A stretch of 64,000 nucleotides of DNA, from assembly GCF_004785685.1 (NCBI RefSeq), contig NZ_SRPF01000002.1, positions 930,001 through 994,000 of the forward strand, in the 5' to 3' direction. Both the position numbers and the translations under genes were made by a program. The DNA comes from Marinobacter confluentis. GTDB lineage: Bacteria; Pseudomonadota; Gammaproteobacteria; Pseudomonadales; Oleiphilaceae. The notes under the pieces are model-generated. The model was given only the letters and a program-made list of their open reading frames with translations. It ran no database searches and was not told the DNA's origin. This document shows, in pieces, positions 8,028 to 16,991 of the stretch (position 1 is its first letter; each line of letters begins with the position of its first letter).

Positions 8028-9710
8028 TCAGAGGTTACAGGTGAGGTTTACCAATTCTTCATCGAACACCCGGCGGTTCTCGCTGTAATCCACTGGCACA
8101 TCGATCAGGTGAACGCCGCCGGCAGAAAGGGCCGATTCCAGCGTCGGCTGCAGGTCTTCGGCACGGGTCACCCGATGCCCGGCAGCGCCGTAGGCCTCGG
8201 CGTATTTCACGAAATCCGGATTGCCATAGTCCAGCCCGAAATCCTCAAAGCCTTCCTGTCCCTGTTTCCATTTGATCATGCCGTAGGCGTTGTCATTGAT
8301 GATCAGTACCACAAGGTTCAGATTCAGGCGAACTGCCGTCTCCACTTCCTGGCTGTTCATCATGAAGCCGCCATCACCGCACACCGCCATCACCTTCAGG
8401 TCGGGGTAGAGCATGGAGGCCATCATGGCGCTGGGCAGGCCCGCACCCATGGACGCCAGGGCGTTATCCAGCAACACCGTGTTGTTGTCGTAGGCGGGAT
8501 AATTGCGGGCGAACCAGAGTTTGTACATGCCGTTATCAAGGGCAATGATACCGTCATCCGGCATGACTTTGCGGACGTCGCTGACAATACGCTGGGGGAT
8601 GATCGGATATCGATCGTCGTCGGCCTTCTGGGCCAGGTGCTCGTCCACCGCCGCTTTCACTTCCATGAACCGGCTGAAGTCATGGCTTGGGCATGGCCCA
8701 CATCGCTCGGCCAGGTAATCGACACTGTTGGCAATGTCTCCCACCACTTCGTGCTGGGGAAAGTAGACCGGGTCTACATCGGCACCGGAAAAATTCACGT
8801 GAATGACCTTCTTCCCGCCGTGTTTCATAAAGAAAGGCGGCTTTTCAACCACGTCATGGCCCACGTTGATGACCAGGTCCGCATGATCAATAGCGCAGTG
8901 CACGAAATCGCCGGCAGACAGAGCAGCGTTGCCCAGATAGCGGGGATGGCGTTCATCCACCACGCCCTTTCCCATCTGGGTGGTGAAAAACGGAATCCCA
9001 CTGGCATTGACCAGGTTGATCAGCGCCTGGGATACCCGTTTGCGGTTGGCGCCGGCCCCAATCATGATCAGTGGGTGCCTGGCGTTTTTGATCATCTCGC
9101 ACGCGGTATCCAGGCTCTTGCTGCTGGCGGTAGGCCGGCGGGCATCACTGGGCTGGAAGATATGGGTATCGGGGCTTGCGATTTCAGAGGCGATGTCTTC
9201 CGGCAACTCCAGGTGGACTGCACCCGGGCGCTCCTCTGATGCCAGCCGGAAAGCTTCGCGAACCTTTGCCGGAATGGTGTTGGCGTTGCTGATCTGGCGG
9301 GTGTATTTCGTCAGCGGGCGCATCAGGTCCACCACATCCAGAATCTGGAACAGCCCCTGTTTGGAGGACTTGATGGGTTTCTGGCCGGAGATCATCATCA
9401 TGGGCATGCCGCCCAGTTGGGCGTAGGCGGCCGCAGTCACCAGGTTGGTGGCGCCCGGGCCCAGGGTAGACAGGCAAACCCCTACCCGCCCCGTCAGGCG
9501 CCCATAGGTGGCCGCCATGAAACCAGCCGCCTGTTCGTGACGGGTCAGGATCAGTTGGATACGGGACTTGCGAAGCGCTTCCAGCAGGTCCAGGTTTTCT
9601 TCCCCCGGCACGCCAAATATATAGCGAACACCCTCGCTTTCCAGCGCCCGTATAAACAGCTCGGCGCCGCTTTCACCGTTGACCTGGTTACTGCTGTCCT
9701 CTGACGACAT
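8028..9710 (-). CDS. Thiamine diphosphate-dependent acetolactate synthase-like enzyme (large subunit type)
   Basis: A 560-residue ThDP enzyme. The N-terminal block has IFGVPGEENLDLL and the activating Glu in RHEQAAGFMAA, and GDGGFMMNSQE...NDNAYGM forms the ThDP/Mg site. Overall it is closest to AlsS/IlvB acetolactate synthases. No IlvH small subunit is nearby, arguing against the ordinary branched-chain pathway and for a standalone catabolic or special role. I start at the ATG at 9710 (MSSEDSSNQ) because AGGAACCAGA precedes it; the open frame goes to 9740. It is the last of three tightly spaced genes with the papain-like and ATP-grasp genes, so its real substrates may be unusual. Confidence 0.85.
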   Translation of the reverse strand: MSSEDSSNQVNGESGAELFIRALESEGVRYIFGVPGEENLDLLEALRKSRIQLILTRHEQAAGFMAATYGRLTGRVGVCLSTLGPGATNLVTAAAYAQLGGMPMMMISGQKPIKSSKQGLFQILDVVDLMRPLTKYTRQISNANTIPAKVREAFRLASEERPGAVHLELPEDIASEIASPDTHIFQPSDARRPTASSKSLDTACEMIKNARHPLIMIGAGANRKRVSQALINLVNASGIPFFTTQMGKGVVDERHPRYLGNAALSAGDFVHCAIDHADLVINVGHDVVEKPPFFMKHGGKKVIHVNFSGADVDPVYFPQHEVVGDIANSVDYLAERCGPCPSHDFSRFMEVKAAVDEHLAQKADDDRYPIIPQRIVSDVRKVMPDDGIIALDNGMYKLWFARNYPAYDNNTVLLDNALASMGAGLPSAMMASMLYPDLKVMAVCGDGGFMMNSQEVETAVRLNLNLVVLIINDNAYGMIKWKQGQEGFEDFGLDYGNPDFVKYAEAYGAAGHRVTRAEDLQPTLESALSAGGVHLIDVPVDYSENRRVFDEELVNLTCNL

Positions 9711-9749
9711 TCTGGTTCCTCTTTGGTTGCGGTGGTGCAATCAGGCGGC

Positions 9750-11771
9750 TCAGACAACCGGCGGTTCGGCCTGAAACGTATCGGCGGGTAATCTGTCGCG
9801 GCCCCAGCTCTGGTGAACACGATCAATAACCCGAGCCAGTTCTTCTGCGCCTACTTCCGCCGGTTCGCCACGCTCTAGCGGATCGAAATGGAAGATGTAG
9901 ACACGGGACGCGAACTGCTCGAACGGCAGTGACGCTTCACCAAAACGTTCGCCCTTTCTGGCGGTGCTGACCTGTACATCACCCCCCCAGTGTTGCCCGC
10001 TGTCGTTGTTCGGGTTATAGAAATAGACCCGCATGACCCCTTCCGGGTCCCGCGCGATTCGCAGGATGGTAATGGCGTGCCAGCCGATAAACCTTGCGGC
10101 GCTGTCTGTCACCGCAACACCCGCAGGCTGTGGATGAACCAGCGGCTGATTGCCGTTGTAATCAGGATGATAGCTGGCATAAAAATGCCGCAAAAACTCT
10201 TCCAGGTTGTCCAGCTTACCGGTGGCAACGTCCACGTTGATACGAAAGCCCCGGCCCGCTGACCAGCCATGGAATTCGGGATTCACCCACCGGTGAGGAT
10301 CGCCGTCACGGCCGATGCAGAGGCGTCCCATCTCGGCGTAGATTCGGTCAAGGTGGGGCACAACCACCAGTGACACCGGATCGAGATCGATGGTTACCTC
10401 GGAGGCAACGCCTCCGCGACTGCTGGCGGATGACACCGGTGTACCCTCGAAATGCATGATGATCTCGTTATCCCGTGCTGCCCAGGTGACCATCTGCAAC
10501 AGATAATCCGGGTCATTGTAGGCCCACATGGACAGTGCCCGGGCGGCCTGACAGGTCGGGTTGTTGCCCTGCCCCACGCCCAGCGGTTGGCCCAGCATGT
10601 TCAGAACCCCCTGTATCAGCCAGGCTTTGGGCTGGGGTTGATAGCCAAAGGCCAGCTCCAGGCGGTGGCGGGCTTCCGGGCATATCGACAGTGCCGTCTG
10701 TCGCCAGAGCGCCGGCTCGACCGGTGGCTGGTACAGAATGCCCCGCTCGAGCAGCAGCGCAAGGCCATAAATACCTTGTGATGTCTCCGGGAACACACCT
10801 TCGCGAATCAGCGTCAGAACCAGGTCACGGTAACGCAGAAGGCAGTCGCGCCCGGTCATGGAAAGCCCCAGCGATTCCGCAATCAGCGAATCCTGGTTCT
10901 CAAGAATGAACCGCATGAAGCTGGCGTGATAGGGAGAGACCAGCCCGGTGTCGTGCATCGATCGGGCAAACCCGGTGGCTTCACCCTGCAGCGCGCTGGA
11001 ATCCATGTGGCTCAGGCGTTCTTCATAAACCGCCACACCCGGATCTTCGCGGCAGGCCTGGGTCGGCCCGTAAAGGCTTGAAATCAGACGTTCTGCCCCC
11101 TGACCGGCGCTGCCAAGGTCTACGCCCGGATCACTGCGGCACAGGGCGATCTGGGTAATCATCTGGCGAACACTGTTCACCTGAATCGGCCGTTGTTGAA
11201 GGATGCGCCAGATTTCGTCAATCAGGCGGTCGATGACGTGTTCATAACCGATCTGTGACGCCACATGCTGAACCAGGGAACGGCTGATCACCGCCAGCTT
11301 GCCCTGTTCACGCTCGGTCTCGCCGCCCTCACCGAACAGCATCGGGAGGTTGATGGCAAGAACCTGGGTCAGGTAATGGTGCGCCTGCTCGGCAGACACA
11401 GAGTCGTGGGCATAGTGGCCAAGGGCGACGGACAGCAGCCGCAGTTCGCTCATGGCTTCAACGATGACCGTATCGGCCTCGGTGCTTTGAAGGGAATAGG
11501 TGGTTAACTGGGGCAACAGAATGGACGGTTCCGCCCAGTCTGTGCCCAGAAAGACACCAGCCTTCTCAAGCCGCTCTGCGCGGTCCTGAATCGCCTGGCA
11601 TCCGCCCGGCTGAAGCAGCACCCGGCGAACCGTATCGAACACCCGGGGCAACTTGCCGGCTTTGGCAAAGGACCGGCTCTCATCGAGAGCCGTAATCGCA
11701 TCGTCCAGTCGCTGAACCAGCTTATCGAAATCAACGACAGGTGCCGGGTTTCCAGCGTCGGAACTGCTCAA
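9750..11771 (-). CDS. Uncharacterised protein with a papain-like Gln/Cys/His/Asn arrangement
   Basis: A 673-residue cytoplasmic protein with no signal peptide; I cannot place it in a named family. Its second half contains GQGNNPTCQAAR, with Gln401 exactly six residues before Cys407, the oxyanion-Gln/catalytic-Cys spacing of papain. GWHAITIL follows with His565, then FYNPNND with Asn586, about 20 residues later, as in calpain/papain-type enzymes. The first 380 residues are mostly helical and unfamiliar. The start codon is TTG, backed by GAGGAAATCGT upstream; no better Met lies nearby. It is 52 bp after the ATP-grasp gene and 39 bp before the ThDP gene. The catalytic assignment is my inference from spacing and context. 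Confidence 0.75.
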   Translation of the reverse strand: MSSSDAGNPAPVVDFDKLVQRLDDAITALDESRSFAKAGKLPRVFDTVRRVLLQPGGCQAIQDRAERLEKAGVFLGTDWAEPSILLPQLTTYSLQSTEADTVIVEAMSELRLLSVALGHYAHDSVSAEQAHHYLTQVLAINLPMLFGEGGETEREQGKLAVISRSLVQHVASQIGYEHVIDRLIDEIWRILQQRPIQVNSVRQMITQIALCRSDPGVDLGSAGQGAERLISSLYGPTQACREDPGVAVYEERLSHMDSSALQGEATGFARSMHDTGLVSPYHASFMRFILENQDSLIAESLGLSMTGRDCLLRYRDLVLTLIREGVFPETSQGIYGLALLLERGILYQPPVEPALWRQTALSICPEARHRLELAFGYQPQPKAWLIQGVLNMLGQPLGVGQGNNPTCQAARALSMWAYNDPDYLLQMVTWAARDNEIIMHFEGTPVSSASSRGGVASEVTIDLDPVSLVVVPHLDRIYAEMGRLCIGRDGDPHRWVNPEFHGWSAGRGFRINVDVATGKLDNLEEFLRHFYASYHPDYNGNQPLVHPQPAGVAVTDSAARFIGWHAITILRIARDPEGVMRVYFYNPNNDSGQHWGGDVQVSTARKGERFGEASLPFEQFASRVYIFHFDPLERGEPAEVGAEELARVIDRVHQSWGRDRLPADTFQAEPPVV

Positions 11772-11823
11772 ACGATTTCCTCAGGACCTGGACCAGGCCC
11801 GTTGTTGTAGATTCCTTACGGAA

Positions 11824-13056
11824 TTATACATAGAAATCCAGTTCTTCCTGGTGTTTCAGCAAATCACGCATGGTGTAGGCATCGTCGCCGAAGAAATACA
11901 CCAGGCCCCAATGGGTGCCAAAGGCGGTCCGCTTGGTGACGGTTTCTTCCAGCGGCGGTGTCAGCTCGTGAGACTCGAAGTACGGGTGGTTTTCCGTTTC
12001 TTCGGGCATTTCCAGCTTGCTGACCACACGGCGGCGCGGGTACACACCGAAGCAGCCGGCGTAACCTTTCGCGTCCACCACCTCTTTCGGGAAGAAGGCC
12101 TTGACCTCTTCTTCGGTGGTCTTCGGGTCAAAGCACATGATCATGCCCTGATAGGCATTGAAGCCATAGGATTTCTCCAGCAGTTCAAACACCTTGAAAC
12201 CGGGCGGACGATAGGCCACCTCGCCGAAGTACATGGTGCTGTCACTGGTGACAAAATACTCGGGGTGGATAAAGCCAAACTCAATGTCGAAAGTCTTGAT
12301 CAGCTTTTCGATCTCGCGGGTAATCTGCTCGCGATACTTCTCAAGATCCGGCGTCGCGGGTACGAACACTGAATAACCCAGGGTCACGTACTCGGAAATG
12401 TTCAGGAACGCGACCTTACCGTTGTGGATCCAGGCCTCAACGGCGAACTCCCAGCCGTCCAGGTGGGATTCCATCAGTACCGGGAACTCTTCTTCCGGGA
12501 TGGTATCCACCTCGTCCGGGGTACGAATCACCCGGTGGCCCAGGCAGCCAGCCTTGTCGAATGCCTTGAGGTGAATCGGGTCGTTGGGATCACCGTCCAG
12601 CTTCAGCAGGGTCTGGTTGACCCGCTTGAGGAAGCGGATGACGTCGTCTCGGTCGTGGGCTTCCTCGAAGATGCCGACGCGGATGCCGCCCAGCTGGGCC
12701 CGGCGCTTCATCAGAGCCTTGTCACGCAGCAGCATGGACTGGCCGAACAGCTTGGGCTGGTCCATCAAAACCGAGTTGATGGCGCCTGCCCATTCCACGG
12801 TTTCCTCAAATAACGGAATGGCCACATCTACGCCCATCTCCTTGAGGGTCTGCGCGATTTCTACAGAACGGTCATTGAGGCGCTCGAAGTTCCAGGGCAC
12901 ATAGGGAATGTCGTGCTCCTTACAGTAGGCTTCCGCCCAGTCCGGCGCTACGACAACGTAGCGACGATCAAACTTGTCTGCAGCTTCGATCGCATTCAGG
13001 CTCCAGCCCAGGAGCGCGACGTATCCTTTATTGGGATCGTACTTTTGCTCACTCAT
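11824..13056 (-). CDS. ATP-grasp domain protein, probable carboxylate-amine ligase type
   Basis: A 410-residue protein with an N-terminal Rossmann-like domain (GYVALLGWSLNAIEAADKF) followed by an ATP-grasp core. It has the ATP-binding Lys region HLKAFDKAGCLG (about 162-173) and the metal-binding stretch FIHPEYF...YFGEVAYRPPG, in which Glu266, Glu279 and Arg283 match the usual E...ExNxR pattern. The usual Asn is Ala281 here, a notable substitution. ATP-grasp ligases activate a carboxylate as acyl phosphate and join it to an amine or thiol. Shine-Dalgarno GAGGAGAACGCAT supports the ATG. It leads the three-gene operon with the papain-like and ThDP proteins. Substrates unknown. Confidence 0.82.
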   Translation of the reverse strand: MSEQKYDPNKGYVALLGWSLNAIEAADKFDRRYVVVAPDWAEAYCKEHDIPYVPWNFERLNDRSVEIAQTLKEMGVDVAIPLFEETVEWAGAINSVLMDQPKLFGQSMLLRDKALMKRRAQLGGIRVGIFEEAHDRDDVIRFLKRVNQTLLKLDGDPNDPIHLKAFDKAGCLGHRVIRTPDEVDTIPEEEFPVLMESHLDGWEFAVEAWIHNGKVAFLNISEYVTLGYSVFVPATPDLEKYREQITREIEKLIKTFDIEFGFIHPEYFVTSDSTMYFGEVAYRPPGFKVFELLEKSYGFNAYQGMIMCFDPKTTEEEVKAFFPKEVVDAKGYAGCFGVYPRRRVVSKLEMPEETENHPYFESHELTPPLEETVTKRTAFGTHWGLVYFFGDDAYTMRDLLKHQEELDFYV

Positions 13057-13133
13057 ATGCGTTCTCCTCGTTGAATGTTCTTATAAACTAACGCTTTGAG
13101 ATCAAATCGCAACTCACGAGCGCTCTAGAAAAC

Positions 13134-13181
13134 AAAAAGCGCTGGCACGTCAGGCTGTTTAGCCTGTGATGCCAGCGCTTT
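13134..13181 (-). terminator. Strong intrinsic terminator downstream of mqo
   Basis: Perfect 12-bp arms, AAAGCGCTGGCA/TGCCAGCGCTTT, enclose a second paired segment CAGGCT/AGCCTG with a 4-nt loop. The minus-strand transcript ends in a T-run. It separates mqo from the ATP-grasp operon. Confidence 0.9.
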
Positions 13182-13198
13182 CCGGTGTATTAGAACAA

Positions 13199-14689
13199 TT
13201 AAGAATATGAGCCCAGTTTCAGTGTAGACAGCGTCCGCCCCCTCACTGTTTTGAGCAATTGCTCATCTTCCACCAGCGACTGACCATAGGAATTCACCAT
13301 GGTTTTCATTCGCTCCTGCCATTCGGGCAACTGTATACGGTCACCGAAGCACCGCTCGATCACATCAATCATCGCGTGCACTGCGGTGGATGCGCCCGGG
13401 GAGGCCCCGAGAAGCGCCGCCAGTGAGCCATCTTTGGCGGCAACAATTTCGGTACCGAATTCCAGTTTTCCGCCGCCGCCAGGCGACTTCTTGATGATCT
13501 GAACCCGCTGCCCGGCGTCCTGCAGTTTCCAGTCGTCTTCTTGGGCGTCCGGGAAGTAGTTACGCAGCGAGTCCACACGCTCGCTGTGCGACTGGAACAC
13601 CTCGCCGATCAGGTAGCGGGTCAGATCCATGTTGGTGCGGCTGACCGACAGCATGGGGCCAAGATTGGTCGGGCTCACCGAGCCCAGAAGATCGAAGACC
13701 GAACCCTGTTTCAGGAAACGAGTGGTAAATCCGGCGAAGGGTCCGAACAGCAGTGCCGGCTTGCCATTGATAATCCGGGTATCAAGGTGAGGGACCGACA
13801 TGGGCGGCGCGCCAATCGGGGCCTTGCCGTATACCTTCGAGCGATGCTGTTCGACGATTTCCGGCTTCTGGCACACCAGCCACTGACCGCTTACCGGAAA
13901 ACCGCCATAGCCTTTCGACTCCTCGATATTGGACTTCTGAAGCATCGGCAAGGCGCCGCCGCCAGCACCCAGAAACACAAAACCCGCTTCCAGCTTGGTC
14001 AGTTCACCGGTTTTCTGGTTCTTGACCCGTACTTTCCAGCGCCCGTTGTCGCGCTGCGCAAGGTAATGAACCGGGCTGCTCAGCATCAATTCGAAATTGG
14101 TCGTTGTTTCCAGGTACTCCACCATGCTGCGGGTGAGCGAGCCGAAATCCACATCAGCGCCATGTTCTACTCGCGTTGCGGCCACCGGCTGCATGGGGTC
14201 GCGATTCCGCACCACCAGGGGCATCCACTCTTCCAGAACCCGGGGAGACTCGGTGAACTGCATCTCACGAAAAAGGTGGTGGCCGCTCAGCTTCTGGTAG
14301 CGGCGCCGCAGGTATTCGACGTTTTTCTCACCCCAGACGAAACTCTGATGCGGGGTCTGGTTGATGAAGGTTTTCGGGTCCGGAAGCATTCCCTGCTCGA
14401 CCAGGTAGGACCAGAACTGAAGAGACACTTCGAATGACGAGTTAATCTTCAGTGCCCGCTCGATGGTCACATCGCCATCGTCGGTTTCCGGGGTGTAGTT
14501 CAGCTCGCAGTAGCCGGCGTGCCCGGTACCTGCGTTATTCCATCCGTCTGTGCTTTCATGGGCAACGTGATCAAGACGCTCCACCATGACGATGTCCAGG
14601 GACGGATCCAGCTGCCTGAGCATCATGCCGAGGGTAGCGCTCATGACGCCCCCACCAATCAGCACTACGTCTGCCTGTCTAACGGCCAT
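13199..14689 (-). CDS. mqo: Malate:quinone oxidoreductase
   Basis: Membrane-associated FAD enzyme oxidising malate to oxaloacetate and reducing quinone, bypassing NAD malate dehydrogenase in the TCA cycle. The 496-residue product has the N-terminal dinucleotide motif IGGGVMSATLGMML and the family blocks DGWNNAGTGHAGYCELNYT, GAGGGALPMLQKSNI and GASPGAST near the C terminus. Length is normal for Mqo. AGGGTGATAACC precedes the ATG. It is transcribed alone between a strong downstream terminator and a divergent antiporter gene. Confidence 0.96.
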   Translation of the reverse strand: MAVRQADVVLIGGGVMSATLGMMLRQLDPSLDIVMVERLDHVAHESTDGWNNAGTGHAGYCELNYTPETDDGDVTIERALKINSSFEVSLQFWSYLVEQGMLPDPKTFINQTPHQSFVWGEKNVEYLRRRYQKLSGHHLFREMQFTESPRVLEEWMPLVVRNRDPMQPVAATRVEHGADVDFGSLTRSMVEYLETTTNFELMLSSPVHYLAQRDNGRWKVRVKNQKTGELTKLEAGFVFLGAGGGALPMLQKSNIEESKGYGGFPVSGQWLVCQKPEIVEQHRSKVYGKAPIGAPPMSVPHLDTRIINGKPALLFGPFAGFTTRFLKQGSVFDLLGSVSPTNLGPMLSVSRTNMDLTRYLIGEVFQSHSERVDSLRNYFPDAQEDDWKLQDAGQRVQIIKKSPGGGGKLEFGTEIVAAKDGSLAALLGASPGASTAVHAMIDVIERCFGDRIQLPEWQERMKTMVNSYGQSLVEDEQLLKTVRGRTLSTLKLGSYS

Positions 14690-14913
14690 TGGTTATCACC
14701 CTAGCTATGGAAAAGCCTGCGGGCCGCCTACGATCAGCAAACGGCCCCTGTACGATAGGTGGCGCGATTATCCCGGTTTTTCAACCGATAATAAAACGGG
14801 ATTCTGAATGAGTGCTTTTCTATCGGGGTCTACGACGACTAGCCGGGAGCAGGTCAACTGATTAGAATGCGTTGGCTCATGATTCTCAAGACGCATTCAC
14901 TCAAGGCTTCACT

Positions 14914-15885
14914 ATGCTTCTGGCCAGTCTCGCTATTGTCTTTGGTCTGATTCTTCTGGTTTGGAGCGCGGACCGCTTCATCGAGGGTGCCGCTGCCACC
15001 GCCAAGCATCTGGGCATGCCCTCGCTGCTGATTGGTATGGTCATTATCGGCTTCGGCACGTCCGCGCCGGAACTGGCGGTGTCTGCGATGGCGGCGCTGG
15101 ACGGTAACCCGGGGCTGGCCCTGGGCAACGGCTATGGATCAAACATCACCAACATTGCGGTGATTGTGGGCATAACGGCGTTGATCGCACCCATTGCCGT
15201 GCATTCTCAGGTGCTTCGCAAAGAACTGCCGCTGTTGCTGGCGCTCACGTTTATTGCCGGGTACCAGCTGATTGACGGCGAACTGAGCCGCCTGGACGGG
15301 TGGGTTCTGCTGGCGGTGTTTTTTGCGGTGATGGGATGGTCGATTTTTCAGGGAATTCGTGGCAAAGGCGACTCCCTGGCGGGCGATGTGGACACTGAAA
15401 TCATTGACCACCCTATGCCGCTGAACAAGGCGATCATGTGGCTGGTTATTGGCCTGGTGCTGCTATTGATCAGCTCAAGAATGCTGGTCTGGGGTGCTGT
15501 GTTTATCGCCCAGAGCCTGGGTATCAGCGACCTGATCATCGGCCTGACCGTAGTTGCCATTGGCACATCCCTGCCGGAGCTGGCGTCAGCCCTGGCCGCA
15601 GTCAAGAAAAACGAGCACGACCTGATTCTGGGCAACATCATTGGTTCCGGTATTTTCAACACGCTGGCTGTGGTTGGCGTTGCCGCCACCATTCACCCGC
15701 TTGCGGTTGAATCTGACGTTCTCTATCGAGACTGGACCCTGATGACGGCCCTGACCCTGGGTCTGATGCTGATGGGCTTCGGGCTTACCGGCAGGCCGAG
15801 AATCATCACCCGCCTTGATGGCCTGATACTCAGCCTCGTCTACGTCGGCTATGCTTCCTTTCTGGTTTCAACCATGGTTGCCTGA
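14914..15885 (+). CDS. Calcium/sodium antiporter of the CaCA family (YrbG-like)
   Basis: Inner-membrane cation exchanger, about ten helices. The two inverted alpha-repeats are clear: GFGTSAPELAVS with GNGYGSNITNIAVIVG in the first half, and AIGTSLPELASALAA with GNIIGSGIFNTLAVVG in the second. The acidic residues in the PEL motifs bind the cation. The ORF could begin at a TTG at 14872. The ATG at 14914 (MLLASLAIVFG), preceded by AAGG, gives 323 residues, the normal YrbG length, and begins at the first helix, so I prefer it. The transported ion is inferred from family membership. Confidence 0.9.
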   Translation: MLLASLAIVFGLILLVWSADRFIEGAAATAKHLGMPSLLIGMVIIGFGTSAPELAVSAMAALDGNPGLALGNGYGSNITNIAVIVGITALIAPIAVHSQVLRKELPLLLALTFIAGYQLIDGELSRLDGWVLLAVFFAVMGWSIFQGIRGKGDSLAGDVDTEIIDHPMPLNKAIMWLVIGLVLLLISSRMLVWGAVFIAQSLGISDLIIGLTVVAIGTSLPELASALAAVKKNEHDLILGNIIGSGIFNTLAVVGVAATIHPLAVESDVLYRDWTLMTALTLGLMLMGFGLTGRPRIITRLDGLILSLVYVGYASFLVSTMVA

Positions 15886-15891
15886 CCGGCG

Positions 15892-16320
15892 TTAATCGCC
15901 GGTCGCGCGGAAGGTCATGGCAACGGAGTTCAGGCAATAACGCTTGCCTGTAGGCTCAGGGCCGTCAGGGAATACGTGGCCAAGATGGCTGTCGCAGCGC
16001 GGGCAACGTACCTCTACTCGAGTCATGCCCAGACTGGAATCTTCCAGATAACGGATGTGATCGGTATCGAAAGGCTGAAAGAAGCTGGGCCAGCCAGTGC
16101 CGGAATCAAACTTTGAATCGGAACTGAACAGCGGCAGCTCGCAAAGGCGACAGTCGTAAACACCCACCGTTTTATTGTCCAGCAGGGTCCCGCAGAACGG
16201 GCGCTCAGTGCCATGATCCAGCAGCACTCTACGCTCTTCCTCCGACAAGTGTGCTGCCTTTTCCTCAATTTGTTCCCGCGTCAGCGGGGTCAGGTCGTAC
16301 CCGGCAGCAGATGTACTCAT
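15892..16320 (-). CDS. msrB: Peptide-methionine (R)-S-oxide reductase MsrB
   Basis: Repairs the R form of oxidised methionine in proteins. The 142-residue protein has both zinc pairs (CRLC and CPRC), the substrate loop SGTGWPSF, and the catalytic Cys in RYCLNSVAM near the C terminus. Shine-Dalgarno GAGGAATCACCC precedes the ATG. It lies 10 bp after msrA on the same strand, so both methionine sulfoxide reductases are cotranscribed, apparently at the end of the fumC-chrA run. Confidence 0.97.
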   Translation of the reverse strand: MSTSAAGYDLTPLTREQIEEKAAHLSEEERRVLLDHGTERPFCGTLLDNKTVGVYDCRLCELPLFSSDSKFDSGTGWPSFFQPFDTDHIRYLEDSSLGMTRVEVRCPRCDSHLGHVFPDGPEPTGKRYCLNSVAMTFRATGD

Positions 16321-16330
16321 GGGTGATTCC

Positions 16331-16969
16331 TCAGGTGTTATTGGTGAACTCGGGTTTCAGACGTTCAGGAAAGCTGCTCGCCAGTTTCTCCATCTTTGGA
16401 GTGGCAACCGCTGTCACGTAAGGCTGGTAAGGGTTCCTGGCGGCAAAATTCTGGTGATATTCCTCCGCCGGATGAAAGGCTGTCAAGGGCTCAAGGGTTG
16501 TCACCAACGGCTCTTTATAAACGCCGGCCTCGTTAAGCAGACGGATGTAGGCCTCCGCGACCTGCTTCTGCTCTGCGTTCTCATAGAACACCACTGACCG
16601 GTACTGGGTGCCACGATCATTACCCTGACGGTTCAGTTGGGTGGGGTCATGCGCCACCGAAAAAAAGATCTTCAAAAGCTGACCGAAGCTTACTTTCGAC
16701 GGATCATAATGGACCGCGACCACCTCCGCATGGCCGGTCCGGCCGGAACAGACGGATTCGTAATTGGCCGTTTCCGGGGCACCCCCGGCGTAGCCGGAAA
16801 CCACACCGCTTACACCTTCCACCGCCAGAAATACCGCTTCAACACACCAGAAACAGCCGCCGCCCAGCACCAGTTGCTGCTCGCCAACGACATCGGTCAG
16901 GTCTTGCTCCGGGTCAGGAAACCGGCTGCGGGGAACATTCATTCCGGAAATATCGCAGGAACTTGTCAT
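16331..16969 (-). CDS. msrA: Peptide-methionine (S)-S-oxide reductase MsrA
   Basis: Reduces S-methionine sulfoxide. The 212-residue protein has the catalytic motif [11 protein letters not shown], then [18 protein letters not shown], and [17 protein letters not shown] toward the C terminus. The residues before the catalytic motif form a roughly 38-residue lead typical of the longer MsrA variants. AGAGGTTTAT precedes the ATG. Cotranscribed with msrB downstream and 22 bp after chrA. Confidence 0.96.
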   Translation of the reverse strand: MTSSCDISGMNVPRSRFPDPEQDLTDVVGEQQLVLGGGCFWCVEAVFLAVEGVSGVVSGYAGGAPETANYESVCSGRTGHAEVVAVHYDPSKVSFGQLLKIFFSVAHDPTQLNRQGNDRGTQYRSVVFYENAEQKQVAEAYIRLLNEAGVYKEPLVTTLEPLTAFHPAEEYHQNFAARNPYQPYVTAVATPKMEKLASSFPERLKPEFTNNT

Positions 16970-16991
16970 ATAAACCTCTGATTTTTGCTAT

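Noticed and set aside
7992-9239. Long open frame (415 aa) opposite the acetolactate synthase-like gene
   Set aside because: It is antisense to a clear ThDP enzyme and has no recognisable domain; its length reflects high GC codon bias.
13541-14437. 298-aa open frame opposite mqo
   Set aside because: Shadow of a well-supported Mqo; no domain or ribosome binding site.
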